Origin: Neoceratodus forsteri
Taxonomy: Eukaryota; Chordata; Ceratodontiformes; Ceratodontidae
Reading direction: 5' to 3'
Assembly: GCA_016271365.2 (NCBI GenBank)
Contig: CM057456.1
Span: 1,392,787,501-1,392,851,500, forward strand
DNA: 64,000 nt
Of the stretch, positions 11,908 through 22,480 are shown one piece after another (the stretch's first letter is position 1; every line of letters starts with the position of its first letter). The notes below the pieces were generated by a model that saw only the letters and a program-made list of their open reading frames with translations, made no database searches and was not told the DNA's origin. Position numbers and translations under genes: made by a program.

Positions 11908-13542
11908 TGTAACCCCGGGATGGCGCGCATCCCAGGGGCTACTACCCTGCCTGATTTGCCAGTAACAGGTTGAGGGGCCTGATCCAATGGCGGGTGCCTC
12001 CACCCAGAGGTCAGGGTTTGCAATAGTTAAACTAATCTTGGTCACAGCCTCTGGGACCACTGCAACCCCTTTCTTCCCACTAGTGGCCACACAATATATC
12101 AGAATTACCTTCACAGTATACACTTACCCCAGGACTGGTTCCGCACTGGGACTTCCTGTAGAAATGAGACATAGTGCAACAATCACAGTACAGTACTTTT
12201 AACATAGACAAATACTTCAGGCAGTATAACTTTACTGAAACAAGTAGCTCTGATTTATTTAGGGGATATAACAAGGACAGGGAAATCAGGTTAATTAGCT
12301 TATCACTCTAATAACTATTTCATGGCTCTGTGCACAGGCCTATCCCTATCAGTTACTGTCCCTGGGTACCCAAGCCCCAGTGGTTAGTCCAACCGTGGCA
12401 GCTGGTAGGGCCCCTTCTGTCATTACATAGTAAAGGAAAATTAAATAGTCAGCAGTACAGTAATCCATTAGGATTTAATGTGGCATTCAACAGGAGCTTA
12501 CCCCTGAATTAGATCACCACCTCCAAAGTAAGATAGGGTCCTTCAATGTCAAATAGGGCTCACTTGGAGGTACAAACCTCTTCTACACATTTACATAAAA
12601 GAAAGCACTATATCAAGCAGGTTGCATCTGTATCCCTCATCGCCACTACTGCAATAATACCCGGGAGAACACACAGCAGATTCCGGTTCCTGACAGACCC
12701 AGTGCAATTCTTTCTGTAGCAATTTCTCCAGTCTCTCAGGTGAGCCTGGCTTCACTCTTCAGATATCCTGATTCTCTTCACAGGACGGATTCAGTCCCAA
12801 TGTGTCGTTACACAAGCTGCAGACCGGAACTCTGGGCCTTAGCACACGCTTTTTTTGACTAAACTGCACACTGAAAAAACACAGGGCTCCTTCCTTCTCA
12901 CCGCCAAAGCTCAACTGAAACTCCAACCCGACAAAACCGGCACTTCCTTTGAGTTCCTCCTGTTCTTGACTGATTGGCTGTCACCACAAATAGACTGCTG
13001 CTGTTGGTCCAAAAAGGAAAAGCTCAAAGTTCAAAACTACATCTCCCAGAGTCACTGCTCATACAATCCTCTTGTGGCTTGGCTCAGATTATGAGTCCAA
13101 GTTCTGATTCGATCCAAGGCACCATTTTAGAGCTAGCTTACCCCACACTGATTGGTCCAGTTCAGCAGTTCAAAACCAGAATGGGAACTAGGCAGACACT
13201 GTTCTGACTGCAAAAGAAAGTAGGTTAGACAAACTGTAATTTCATTATTACTCTAAATAATTTCTGGCAAACAGTTCACATCTTTCAGATAGGTTCCCTT
13301 TGCACTCCTAGTGACTGCAGAAATGAAGTGAATTGAGCAGCTTGAGTGGTACCCAATCAAAGAAACACACAGTCCCCCATACAACTAATTATGTCTGCAA
13401 GCAGACAGCTCTTAAAGAGACAGTACCAGAGGTTCTAAAAACACTCACTGATAAATGGCTTAAATGCCAAACACCATTCAGGCTTGGAGTATTCAAGCAA
13501 GCTCCTGGAAGTCTTTTGGGAACCCCATTTGCAGGGGTTACA
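11908..13542 (-). repeat. LTR of the gypsy element (5' LTR by coding orientation)
   Basis: The 1635-bp copy of the repeat at 3804-5411 has the same terminal 9-bp inverted pair. It is preceded by the leader and followed directly by the TATTTATTTA tail of the older retroelement into which the gypsy element inserted. Confidence 0.92.
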
Positions 13543-13785
13543 TATTTATTTAGTTTTTGTTGACCGGTAAGTGCACTAGACAAATCCTGCCTATTTTCAG
13601 GCACGACCCAGGGGTGGGGGATACAGATGAATGCCAACTGACCTTGAACCACATTAAGCTGTTGGTGGTATTTTTAGTGAATGAGGGAAATTTGGCCAGA
13701 ACACCGGGGAAATTCACCTACTCTTTTCGATAAGTGCCATGGGATCTTTAACATCCACCTGAACTACCACCAATCCAGACAGATG
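13543..13785 (-). mobile_element. 3' end of a (TAAA)n-tailed retroelement, minus strand
   Basis: On the minus strand this roughly 240-bp block ends with CTTACCGGTCAACAAAAAC and a (TAAA)n tail. The rest of the tail lies on the other side of the gypsy element, at about 3791-3803. Related ends occur at 18985-19027 and 26460-26520. It interrupts DIRS-B ORF1; flanking GATTGTGA and GATGTTGA could be an eroded target duplication. The tail and truncation suggest a non-LTR element or a SINE mobilised by one. The family is not identified. Confidence 0.6.
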
Positions 13786-15510
13786 TTGACCCGATCGATC
13801 CGATTTCGCTGACCCCGGTCAACAAATCTCTCGATTGAACCCCTAATCTGGTCGTTCCTGATGATGAGACCCAGCCTGCTGGGACTCCTATTGAAGAAAT
13901 GGTCTCTGATCCCGAAATCACCAGTCCGCGCTGTGTCTCCCGAAAGCGACCATGTTGGCCTTCCGATCCCGGGACGAGGTCTCGACCCCCTAATCGCACA
14001 GGCCAAGGAAGAGCCATAAGCGCTCTAAAAAGAGGCGACGCCATCAGTCGTCCTTGTCCTCCTCGGATGAGGAGAGGCTCTGGCAGAAACTCTGGCGCTA
14101 CGAGGACCTCATGTGGCAACAGCTGATTTTGACTGGGCACAAGCTGACTCCGGCCTCTACCCTGGCCATTACCTGGCTTTCGCCTCCTAGGCTGAGGCCG
14201 ACTCCTTCGGAGCCGATTAAATTGGTTCCTCTGCCCGCGGAGCCAGCAAAACCACCAGTTCAGCCAAAAACGGTCTCTCCATTGATTGTGGGGGAACCAC
14301 CACTCAAACAGCCTGTGGGAGGGGCTCCTTCCAAGGAAGATAGACCAGACACTGGGCTTCCCAGCGGTTGTCGGTGTCACAGTTGTTTCCAGATCACCGA
14401 AGGAGTCGAGAGACGGCGGTCAGCCGTTATACCCGGATTCCTCGGATTCGGACGTCACTGGCTTGCATTCTGATCCAGGGAATGATGAATCAACCATTGG
14501 CTTAGAGACAGAGGAAGGTCCCTTGTCTTTCCAAGGGATTCTTCGCCTCATCTCTGAATCTACAGGGATGCCCCTGGAGCCCATCCAGAAAAAGGCGGAG
14601 TACCCTCTTACGGACATCCTTAAGAGAGGGGATACCCCTTCGGAGGCCTTTCCTGTGGCTGAAGCTGTCATTGGCCCGGCCCTAGAACTTTGGCAGTGTC
14701 CTGCCTTTTATCCAGACCCATTTCCCCGCATGGCCCGCAAGTATGCGATGCCCATGGAGTCCCTTGCAGGGTTCACAGAGCGCCCTTCGGCTGAGAGCCT
14801 GGTGACCGCCTCTGTGTTCAGGCATACTAGCAGTTCTGCCATCATTGACCGACCTCCTGATAAAGGGTCCAAGCTTTTGGACCATTCAGCCAGGAAGGTC
14901 TATGCGGCTTCCTCCTTGGGCCTTCGTCAGGCAAGTTCGGCCATCATCATGGCACACTTCTCTCACGCCCTTTTAGGGTCACTGGATGGAAGTCCTCCCA
15001 CATCTCTCCACGGACATACAGACCACGGTCAAGCAGGTCCAAGACCAGGGCCACGCTGTTGCCAAACAGCAGCTTCAGACGGCCCTGGACGTTGGGGATT
15101 CTTGTGCCCGCTTGATGGCTGGCGCTGTTGCCTCTCATCACAGGGCTTGGCTGAGGCTTTCCTCCTTTCTGGTGGATACCCAGCATAAACTAGCTGATGT
15201 GCCCTTCCTCAGGACTGACTTGTTTGGCCCAGGAGTGGCCAGTCTCCTTCAGCGCATTGAGCAGTCCAGTGCCACCTTGGACGCCACTTCTGCCAAGGGT
15301 TCTTCAGGCAAGTACCAGCAGAAGAAAAAGAAGCCTTTTCAGCATTCTTTCCCTGTGGCTCAGCAGTCCTCCTTTCAAGGTGGACAACAGCACCAGCAAC
15401 AGCAGCAGGCTCAGGCTTGGCACCCCCAGCCCAAGCCCGGACCCCAACAGGCTCGTATAGGAGGCAGAAGTTCAGATCCTGGAGCCTCTTCCTCCAAGCC
15501 TGCTCAGTGA
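13786..15510 (+). pseudogene. DIRS-B ORF1 (gag-like), C-terminal part
   Basis: Homology to DIRS-C ORF1 resumes at TTGACCCGAT right after the insertion. The main blocks are ESTGMPLEPIQKKAEYPLTD, PVAEAVIGPALELWQCPAFY, RMARKYAMP and the PPDKGSKLLDHSARKVYAAS core at about 14846-14905. The latter is a conserved block also present in families II, III and IV. A frameshift near 14990 moves the reading to 14986-15510, which holds a helical segment (AVAKQQLQTALDVGDSCARL) and QHKLADVPFL. A basic and Gln-rich end (KYQQKKKK, HQQQQQAQAW) follows, suited to nucleic-acid binding. The frame ends at 15510 (TGA), just before where the RT should begin. Confidence 0.75.
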
Positions 15511-15639
15511 CGGGGCAGGGGATGTCAACCCCTCTCCCATCACCTCAACTCTGGGTCCTCCCGTGGGGGGCCAGCTCCACCACTTCCTTTCCATCTGGTC
15601 CGTTGTCACTTTGGAAAGGTGGGTCCTCGAAGTGGTCGT

Positions 15640-16410
15640 CGGGGACTGAGATGCATCTGTCCTGAGCGTGAAGGATGGTTCTAGGCAGACACATGGGACA
15701 CCCACCTTCAGATGTTCAGGGATTATTCACCACTGGATGGCATCCCACATTGGCTGGGTCACTGTGACCAGCTGGTCCAAGTGGCCTAGGTGCTGGGACC
15801 ACTGTTGGCCCAACTCCCACTGCAGATGGTACATCTGTCAGCAACACTAACAGACCACGTTGGTGCTGGTTGCCATGTACTCCAGCAGCTGCAGGAAGTC
15901 ACAGGCAGGGTGCAAACTCCCAACCTGAAATGACTGGGCAAAGGAAGTAAGATCCAGTGCCAGGTCTACAGGGAGGCAAGCTCTGGCATGCAGGGAGTCT
16001 AATTCTGCCCCTATGAACAGGATCACTTAAAAGGAAATCAGTTTGAACTTGGCTGGGTTAACCAGCAGGCTCAAGTCCCTGCAGGTCTGGAGGGCCAGAT
16101 CCCTGGACCACTCCATGGCCTCCTTGGACAGCCTGACTAACAGACAGTTATTCAGGTAAGGATACACCCTGACACCCCCGAGCCACAGGAAGGCTGCCAC
16201 CACTACCATGCACTTTGTGAAGACCCTGTGCATGGATGGGAGGCCAAAGGGCATGACCTGGAACTGATAGAGCACCCCTTCTGTGCAGAACCAATGCTAC
16301 TGCCAGTGTGACAGGTGGACTGGGATGTGGAAGAACATATCCTGGAGGTCCACGGAGCAAAACCACGTGCTCTGCTCCAGAGTTCACAGGTTCAGGTCAC
16401 CCAGGGAGTC
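15640..16410 (-). pseudogene. Inverted DIRS reverse transcriptase segment
   Basis: Read on the minus strand, 16410 to 15640 gives the DIRS RT in order. A DLQDMFFHIPV block is followed by QFQVMPFGLPSMHRVFTKCM, then RVYPYLNNCLLV where YLDD is expected (16146-16157), the thumb and connection region, and RTDAS at the start of RNase H near 15680. Both catalytic Asp are changed to Asn. The segment lies between a plus-strand ORF1 and plus-strand RNase H, so the RT has been inverted or recombined from another copy. It is dead. Confidence 0.78.
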
Positions 16411-17640
16411 CCATCATCACATCAACCTTCTGGAGCTCTGTGTGCAGCCTGGGTGCAGATCTCCTGGCAGTCCATGTTGCTGGAGTGAACAGTCAGCTGG
16501 CAGATGCTCTCATCCCGTTGGGAGAGATGTTGCACAAGTGGTCCCTGCATCAGGAGGTGATATGCCACCTGTTCTCCCAAGGGGGAACTTCTCTGGTGGA
16601 TCTTTTTGCTCCCAGGAGAATGCCAAACTGAGGCTGTTTTGTGCCCACCACCCACAGTCTGGGACACTGATTTGGGATGCCTTTCCGAGGCCCTGGATCC
16701 CAGACCTCGTGTATGCCTTTTCTCCCTTCTCCTTGATCCACATATGGTTGTCAAGGCCCGAAAGGACAATGCACGGATGATCCTGATAGCTCCAGACTGG
16801 CCACTGTAGTTCTGTTATCCAGATCTCCTTAGCCTTAGCAACAGGCTTTTGTGGCGTTTGCCTCTTCATCTGGACCTGCTGACCAGACAACAGGGAATTG
16901 TCCTACATGCAGACATTCAGTCCCTGCACTTCGTAGGCTGATTCCAGAGTGGCTGGAATTTCAGGATTTGGGTCTTTCGGAAACTGGGCTCCATGCTGTG
17001 AAGCCTTCCGAAAAGAGTCGATTCACCAGAGTAACCCTTTAGATGGAAAAGGTTCTCCATTTGGTGTCAGGGCAAGGAGCTTGATCCCCTTGCTTGCCCT
17101 GTGGCTAATATCCTGGAGTACCTTTAGTCCTTCTCCCAGTTGGGACTGCAAGTGACGATCCTCAAGGTGCACCTGGCAACCATCCCTGCATACTGGGCAT
17201 GGACTGCTATACTGATGGTGGCTCAGGAGAAGACAGTCAGGCACTTTTTGAAGGGCCTTGACAACCTGTCCCCTCCAGTGCATGAACCACCACTACCATG
17301 AGACCTACAGCTGGTGCTTGCTGTGCTCATGGGCAAGCCATTCCAGCCTATGCACAGATGTGAGATGTGACATCTGTGGTGGAAGATGGCCTTCATGTTG
17401 ACCATTACGTCAACTGAAAGGATCAGTGAGCTCCAGGTGCTCTTGGTGGAACCTCCATATCTGGTCTCCCACAGGGACAAGATCATCCTTTACCCCCACC
17501 CGTAGGTAGTATCAAAGTTCCACCTTAATCAGGCGGTGAACCTTCCAGTATATTTTACCAACCCATTTTCAGAGGCCTACAGCAGGCTCCCTACTCTGAA
17601 CCTGTGGAGGGTGCTCGTGTATCATAAGGGCCTTGTTAGT
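16411..17640 (+). pseudogene. Decayed DIRS RNase H and tyrosine recombinase
   Basis: Plus-strand homology starts in RNase H at HHINLLEL. A deletion then jumps to the DLLAVHVAG and LADAL blocks (about 16450-16510) and the VDLFAP tail. Recombinase homology (IPEWLEFQDLGLSE at about 16940, then the FKGL and WDLL regions in shifting frames) runs to about 17640. There it stops without catalytic His/Arg/Tyr boxes and without a terminal repeat. Many stops make it the most decayed DIRS segment in the window. Confidence 0.7.
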
Positions 17641-18239
17641 CGAGTGGCAGTCTTCATTAATCTCCAACTGGCTACCATAATATGTGAGTAGTGACTGATC
17701 TACACAAAGTTGAAAAATCACTTTAAAGAAAGAGTGCCCACTACAAGCTATTATTACTAAACCATAAAGACCAATAGCATTAGCTATGTTTTGTTATTAG
17801 CAAGATGACATAACAAGCAAGAGAGGAAGATAATTGAGTGTCTATTTCCCCATGTTACAAATACATCCAAAATCTGTTGTAAAGCTTCAACAAGGCATTA
17901 AAGGCGAAGATCAGGACAACAGCCAAATTACAGTTTAGGATCTGCAGTTTTCATATTCAGGAGATAAATATTCAGGTATTCATCAGTCAAGCAGGAAAAG
18001 GTAAAAAAGAAAACATTACAAAAAAAAAACCTTTCCTCCTCCTCCCCTACAATTTGTGGTGCGGACATGCTGGGGGAGGGTGCGATTGGTTGAGCTGCAT
18101 TTACCAAATACTGCCCCCATCGTGGATTGGAGGTCAGAAGGGAGGGGCTACCATGTGAAATATGATATTTATTTGGGGGGTAAGAGTGATCCGGCTAGAA
18201 CCTAGCTATAAAGATGTCTTGGGCTCCTAACAAAATTCC

Positions 18240-18690
18240 ACAAGCAAGCATATAGTTACTTTTTGAAACTGTAGTGGGAGAATGGTGGTGGTGGGGGAGA
18301 AAGATGAATAGTGAAGGGGATGGCAAAGGGATTAGCACTGTCCGCCTTAATAGGGGTAGAGTGCTTATTTATTTTATTTGTCACTTCCTGAGTAGGGTTA
18401 CCACTAATAGTGGATACTATTCATTATTGATTCTGAATGATTACTGCTGTGGTATTCGGGGGGGGTCATTTGTTACTCACACATCACTACTGTGATTTAC
18501 CTATTACCAAGCATGTACCACCAGTGAATGCCTGTAACATGGGTTGCTTTTTCAATCTAAGCGTTATGTACTGTACTGTTTTGTTTGCTGTGATGTATTG
18601 CTCTCTTGACAAGGTGCCTTTGTAAATGAGTCTATGACTCAAAGGTCTGTAAACCAATGGTCTAATAAATAAATAAATAAAAAGACATCT
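18240..18690 (+). mobile_element. Possible 3' end of a non-LTR element
   Basis: The block has no coding sequence and ends in a tandem AATAAATAAATAAATAAA tract at about 18663-18683. This is the usual look of a 5'-truncated non-LTR element with a simple-repeat tail. The family is not identified. Confidence 0.35.
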
Positions 18691-18889
18691 ACATGAAAAC
18701 TGGGTCATCATCTCTTTAGCGTTCACTAACAGCTGAGACTTTGTCTTCTTCGCTGTCCTGTCTTACCTAACCAAATGTCTGAGATGAATAAGTGATTGGT
18801 GTCTATTGGGATGGGAACTCACTGAATTGTTCTATTATTGCCTATATTTGTACTGACACACTGTGTATATTGAGGTAGAAACAGAAATG

Positions 18890-19030
18890 TCTCTGTCTAT
18901 CATACTACTGTTTTTAATTTGCACTGTCTGTAAATACATCGTCACTGTATGTAAATCCACCCCAGGTCACCCCTGAAAAAGGGACTGTCATGGTCTCAGT
19001 GGGCTTACCTGGTTACCAAAATAAATACAT
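18890..19030 (+). mobile_element. Retroelement 3' end related to 13543-13785
   Basis: The segment ends TCAGTGGGCTTACCTGG followed by TTACCAAAATAAATAC. The GGGCTTACC ... CAA-AAAT pattern matches the ends at 13543-13560 (inverse) and 26470-26520. It is likely a truncated copy of one (TAAA)n-tailed family. Confidence 0.5.
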
Positions 19031-19994
19031 ATTCAGGTGCAGAAGTCACAGTCGCCTTCCTGTGACATCACAGTCTGTTGCTGTGGAAATGACTGTTGAG
19101 TCACAGGTAGAGCGTCAAAGGCTTCAGCTCCAGAATAAACCTCCAGTGTAGCTAAACTGTAAGGGACAAAGCTCCTATCATCGTGTGAATACTCTCACTT
19201 ATAAAGGATGGGATGATGACTTGGAATACGCATTTTTTGGGGGAACAGAGTTCTGCTGATCCCAAATGTGATTTGTGTTGCTGGTGACCGCCCCACCCCC
19301 CATGGTCTCTTGATAGGAAGAGATAAATCTTACTTGCCCTGTTCATGTGCACTGTTCAGCTCAAAAACAGAGTAATCAGTTATTCAGTTGTCAGATATCC
19401 AGTGCATATTTGACACGCCATAACGGATGATCCAGGAACTCAGTTCTAATCCAGTTGAAGTGCCTCAATACAAGTGCACCAGACCCCTTGTTTTCAGTAA
19501 TTGGTAAGTTGTAAACAGAACTGGTACACTGTATCGATCATTCATGCTTGTGAAATGGCAGATTTTAGTTTACGCATTTCTCTTTGCACATTCTGCCCCA
19601 TTTACATACGCCACATAACTTGATTACTGAGTACTTGATCCCTCCGCAATTTAGTTCTGCAGTGCATGTAAACAGAATCTGATTACAACCCAAAACGTGG
19701 CATTGATTACCTGGTAACTGAGTTCGAGTGCATGTAAACTTAGCAATAGATACTAAGAAATGACCTGTAAGTGCGTAAGCATTTCTGAAGTGTCTCCTGT
19801 TAGTCATGAATACAGAGTAAACCAGTAGTTTAGTTCTCTTGTAGAGAACGTGGTAGGCAAAGAAATGTCAGCCTCTCGTATTCTAAGCTCTCAGTAAGTT
19901 ATGGCACAAGAACACAACAGTCAATAGGCTCTTGCTGGAGAGTCTTGCTGTTTCATTTGTAGTATAACACTATGTTTATCTGTCTCCTTTGTAG

Positions 19995-20177
19995 GTGGAT
20001 GACTTTTTGCAAGCGCTAATAAACTATGATAAAGAACATATTCACGAGAATTGTCTCCGAGTGGTCAAGGAGCAGTATTTGAAGGACCCTGAATTCAACC
20101 CGGACCTGATCCGTACAAAGTCTTTTGCAGCTGCTGGTCTCTGTGCTTGGGTTATCAACATTGTCAGATACTACGAG
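19995..20177 (+). CDS. DNAH11: Axonemal dynein heavy chain exon, microtubule-binding stalk region (DNAH11-like)
   Basis: This 183-bp exon encodes 61 residues in phase 0, from [20 protein letters not shown] to [15 protein letters not shown]. It is bounded by an acceptor (TTTGTAG) and a GT donor (GAG/GTACTA). The sequence matches the end of the dynein MT domain, the part of the stalk that reaches the microtubule-binding tip and leads into the second coiled-coil strand. Axonemal heavy chains are outer-arm motor ATPases of cilia and flagella. From memory, the [15 protein letters not shown] wording favours DNAH11 over the related DNAH9/DNAH17, which usually read ATKSYAAAGLCSWV; a paralog cannot be excluded. 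No neighbouring exon is seen in the 20 kb before or 44 kb after. An unspliced frame would continue into the intron, so the exon ends at 20177. Confidence 0.85.
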
Positions 20178-21619
20178 GTACTAAATGAATTAAAGCTGTT
20201 CCTTTGTAAACAGGATTTATTCACCCAGTACCATAGAATAACAAAAGCTTCCAGTTTCAGTTCTCGTTCCCCGAGTTTGCATTTCTTTTTTCCTCCCAAC
20301 TCATCCCTGAAACATGTTCAAAGCATCTTGATAGGATTAGGGGTGCCTAGATTTGCCGAAATCCATTCTGTTAGGATTTTTTAGGATTTTGGAAGATCCA
20401 AGTCTGAATCAGAATCCTAAAGCTTAAAAACCTTAGCAGATAAGAAGTGCAGGTTTGCACTTCTTGCCCTACAATCAGAACTGAATTTCAAAGTGTGGAA
20501 GATTTTTCACATTTAACCATTTTTAAGGTTTAGGATTTTCAGTCTTCACTTCCAAAATCCTAAAAATGGATTGGAATCCCATAAATCAGATTCTGTTAAT
20601 CAGATTCCAAGCAACCCTGATAAGACTGAAATCCCAGTCCGTTCTTTTTTGCATAAAACCTTTTTGCCTCTGCTGCCAGTTCTTCCAGTCCTGAGGCCGG
20701 TGTGGCTGACCCCCCCCCCCTTTAGTATTGCTGCTTTCAGCCGGTGGTCAGTGCATCTCAGGGTCTGAAAGTGCGGTGGTGCCATCTAGACAGCAACATG
20801 TTTTTTCCCATTTGTCTCGTATGCTGTGCCTGTTGGTGACCTTGCGAATGGCAGCTTCCTCCAGTGGTAGAAGGGTGAATCCTTCTTGGTCTGCCACAGT
20901 AGCCACTGTGGCTGAGGAGTGAGGTGTCATGCTCCACTACGTGGGAAACATTTCCAATGGCAGAACCACCCAACGTTTAATCGCCCAATTGTGGTGCTCC
21001 TGGCTGGCTTCCAAATATGGATCACTCACATCGGAACACGTTGTGCCACCAACGGGCCATTTAGTCACCTTAAAGCGGCACTTCTTAGATCATTATCTGA
21101 CGACAGATAGTTGTCTTCCAGGGCCTGTGTCCTCCTTTTTGTCCCCCTCAGTGTTCATAGAGCACGTGTTGGTACCCAATCCCAGTTGTGAGTAACACTG
21201 GCAGCAGTCCCCGCTGAGCCTGTACCAAGTTCCACTCATAATGTAGTTACATGGGGGGGCTGGAGTGTGATGTACTCTAGCTGTCCCACTGCAGAGAGTG
21301 AGAACTTTGCCACTTTGAGATACCAGTCCTCCTCTGGCCCACAAGTAGAGAGACTTACACTGCTCCCTTTGGTCACATCATAGGGCAGAGCTAGAATCTC
21401 CACCTCCATTTTACAGTGTGCTAATTTGGTGGGAGGGTTAGTTATAAAATTAAACAGTTAAAAATTTCATTTTCTGGCACTGTTGAGCCAGCATCAGTGG
21501 TGGATGTGTGGTGAAATAGCTCGCACATCAGTCACTTCTGTTTTCATTATTTAAGACATCTAGTCTACTAAAATTGTGGTTTAAAGAGGATACAGCTATA
21601 AGGTGGGAAGTCACGAAGT
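20178..21619. other. Intron downstream of the dynein exon
   Basis: I see no gene or clear repeat here. Short open frames at 20571-21195 lack any recognisable motif and are treated as chance. Confidence 0.5.
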
Positions 21620-22480
21620 GCTAAACCCAGCCAGAAGCAAATTAAACTGTCTTTCGCAGCTGGAGAACCCGAATCGTAGGGCAGACCTGCCAGTGGAGCT
21701 AGGGCCATGGCTGTGGCCCAGCAGTATGCAGCCACTGAGTCATGGGCTGGTCTTGCTCTGACTGTGGCATCTTCAGCAGAACTGGTTCTTGGACTGCAGC
21801 AGGAGGTGCAAACTGACTTCCAGACCCTGTCAACACAGGTCAGAGCCATTTAAACTGCAGTAACAGCGCTCTGGACCACAACTGAACGACTCACTCAGTG
21901 GCTGGCAGAGGGGAGGATAAGCAAAATAGAAGACTGCATGCTCCTCTCAGCAGCTGACCCACATAACTGGATAGAACAAGGACAGCTGACAGCAGAGTGA
22001 GCAGATCACCTGAAAAAACTAATCCAGGTGATTCAACATTAAAGTCATTGTCATGCCCTATGGACTGGAAGGAAAAGGTCCAGTAAAATTTGCATAGAGG
22101 CGGTGGATCTGGGTGTGGCCACAGCAGGGCCAGAAGTGAAATGAGGATATAGAGTTCCAGGTGGGAGGCAGAGAGAAGGGGAGAGACCTTGTCCATTTCT
22201 GGTTAAACTACTGCGATTCAGGGACAGGGAATGAATTCTGCAGGTGGCTGGACCGAAAGTATTACAAAGGAAGGAACCATGAGGATCTGCTTTTACCCAG
22301 ACTATAGCAAGTAACTCCAGGATGTAAGGAACAAGTTTGGGGACATTAAAAAAATTGCTCCATGTTAAACAAGTAAATTTCGTGCACTTGTTCCCTTCCC
22401 AACTGCACATCGACTGTCTGGGTCAGCCAGCTGCATTTTACACAAATTCAAAGGCGGTAGAAGGTTGTTTAAATACGATG
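21620..22480 (+). pseudogene. L1-like ORF1 (RNA-binding protein) remnant
   Basis: Across shifting frames the plus strand gives an L1 ORF1 layout. A coiled-coil-like region (about 21760-21930) comes first. Next is VIVMPYGLEGKGPVKF at about 22045-22100, which resembles the GLPEG-type turn of the RRM. Then FLVKLLRFRDRE appears near 22195, matching the conserved R-P-x-I-V-x-F-x-R-x-x-D-R-E motif. The C-terminal domain ends FVHLFPSQLHIDC and AFYTNSKAVEGCL near 22470. Such proteins coat L1 RNA. Stops and frameshifts are numerous. It is probably the first ORF of the element whose ORF2 starts at 24230. Confidence 0.6.

Larger units (their letters stand above)
3804..13542 (-). mobile_element. Ty3/gypsy LTR retrotransposon on the minus strand
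   Basis: Two long direct repeats, each starting TGTAACCCC and ending GGGGTTACA, bracket minus-strand gag, protease, RT, RNase H and integrase in the normal Ty3/gypsy order. There is no room for, or sign of, an envelope gene. The flanks on both sides are TATT, extendable to TATTTATT because the target is a (TTTA)n tract, so duplication length cannot be decided. The LTRs differ by many small indels (1608 against 1635 bp) and all genes are broken, so this is an old, dead copy. It is inserted in a retroelement tail that itself interrupts DIRS-B ORF1. Confidence 0.92.
2901..17640 (+). mobile_element. DIRS-B, interrupted and rearranged family I element
   Basis: A left inverted terminal repeat at 2901 is followed by ORF1, which is cut at about 3790 by a nested retroelement end and an LTR element. 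ORF1 resumes at 13786 and ends at 15510. The expected plus-strand RT is missing. Instead, 15640-16410 holds a DIRS RT in reverse orientation, and 16411-17640 holds a heavily decayed plus-strand RNase H and recombinase. No right terminal repeat is found. The part after about 15640 is more diverged than ORF1 and may belong to an older, different family I copy. Confidence 0.7.
17641..19994. other. Intron sequence upstream of the dynein exon
   Basis: No gene is visible apart from two possible retroelement 3' ends (listed separately). A polypyrimidine stretch and TTTGTAG at 19985-19994 provide the splice acceptor for the exon at 19995. Confidence 0.6.

Noticed and set aside
3804..13542. Endogenous retrovirus
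   Set aside because: There is no envelope gene; after the integrase only 430 bp remain before the LTR, and the domain set is that of a Ty3/gypsy retrotransposon.
3796..13550. An 8-bp target duplication TATTTATT for the gypsy element
   Set aside because: The target is a (TTTA)n tract, so 4 or 8 bp fit equally; the size cannot be claimed.
20178..20384. Continuation of the dynein coding frame past 20177
   Set aside because: Dynein similarity stops exactly at a GT donor; the following residues ([15 protein letters not shown]) do not match the family, so this is retained intron.
21093..22196. Minus-strand open frames of 80-100 codons
   Set aside because: They have no recognisable motif, and those beyond 21640 are shadows of the plus-strand L1-like ORF1.
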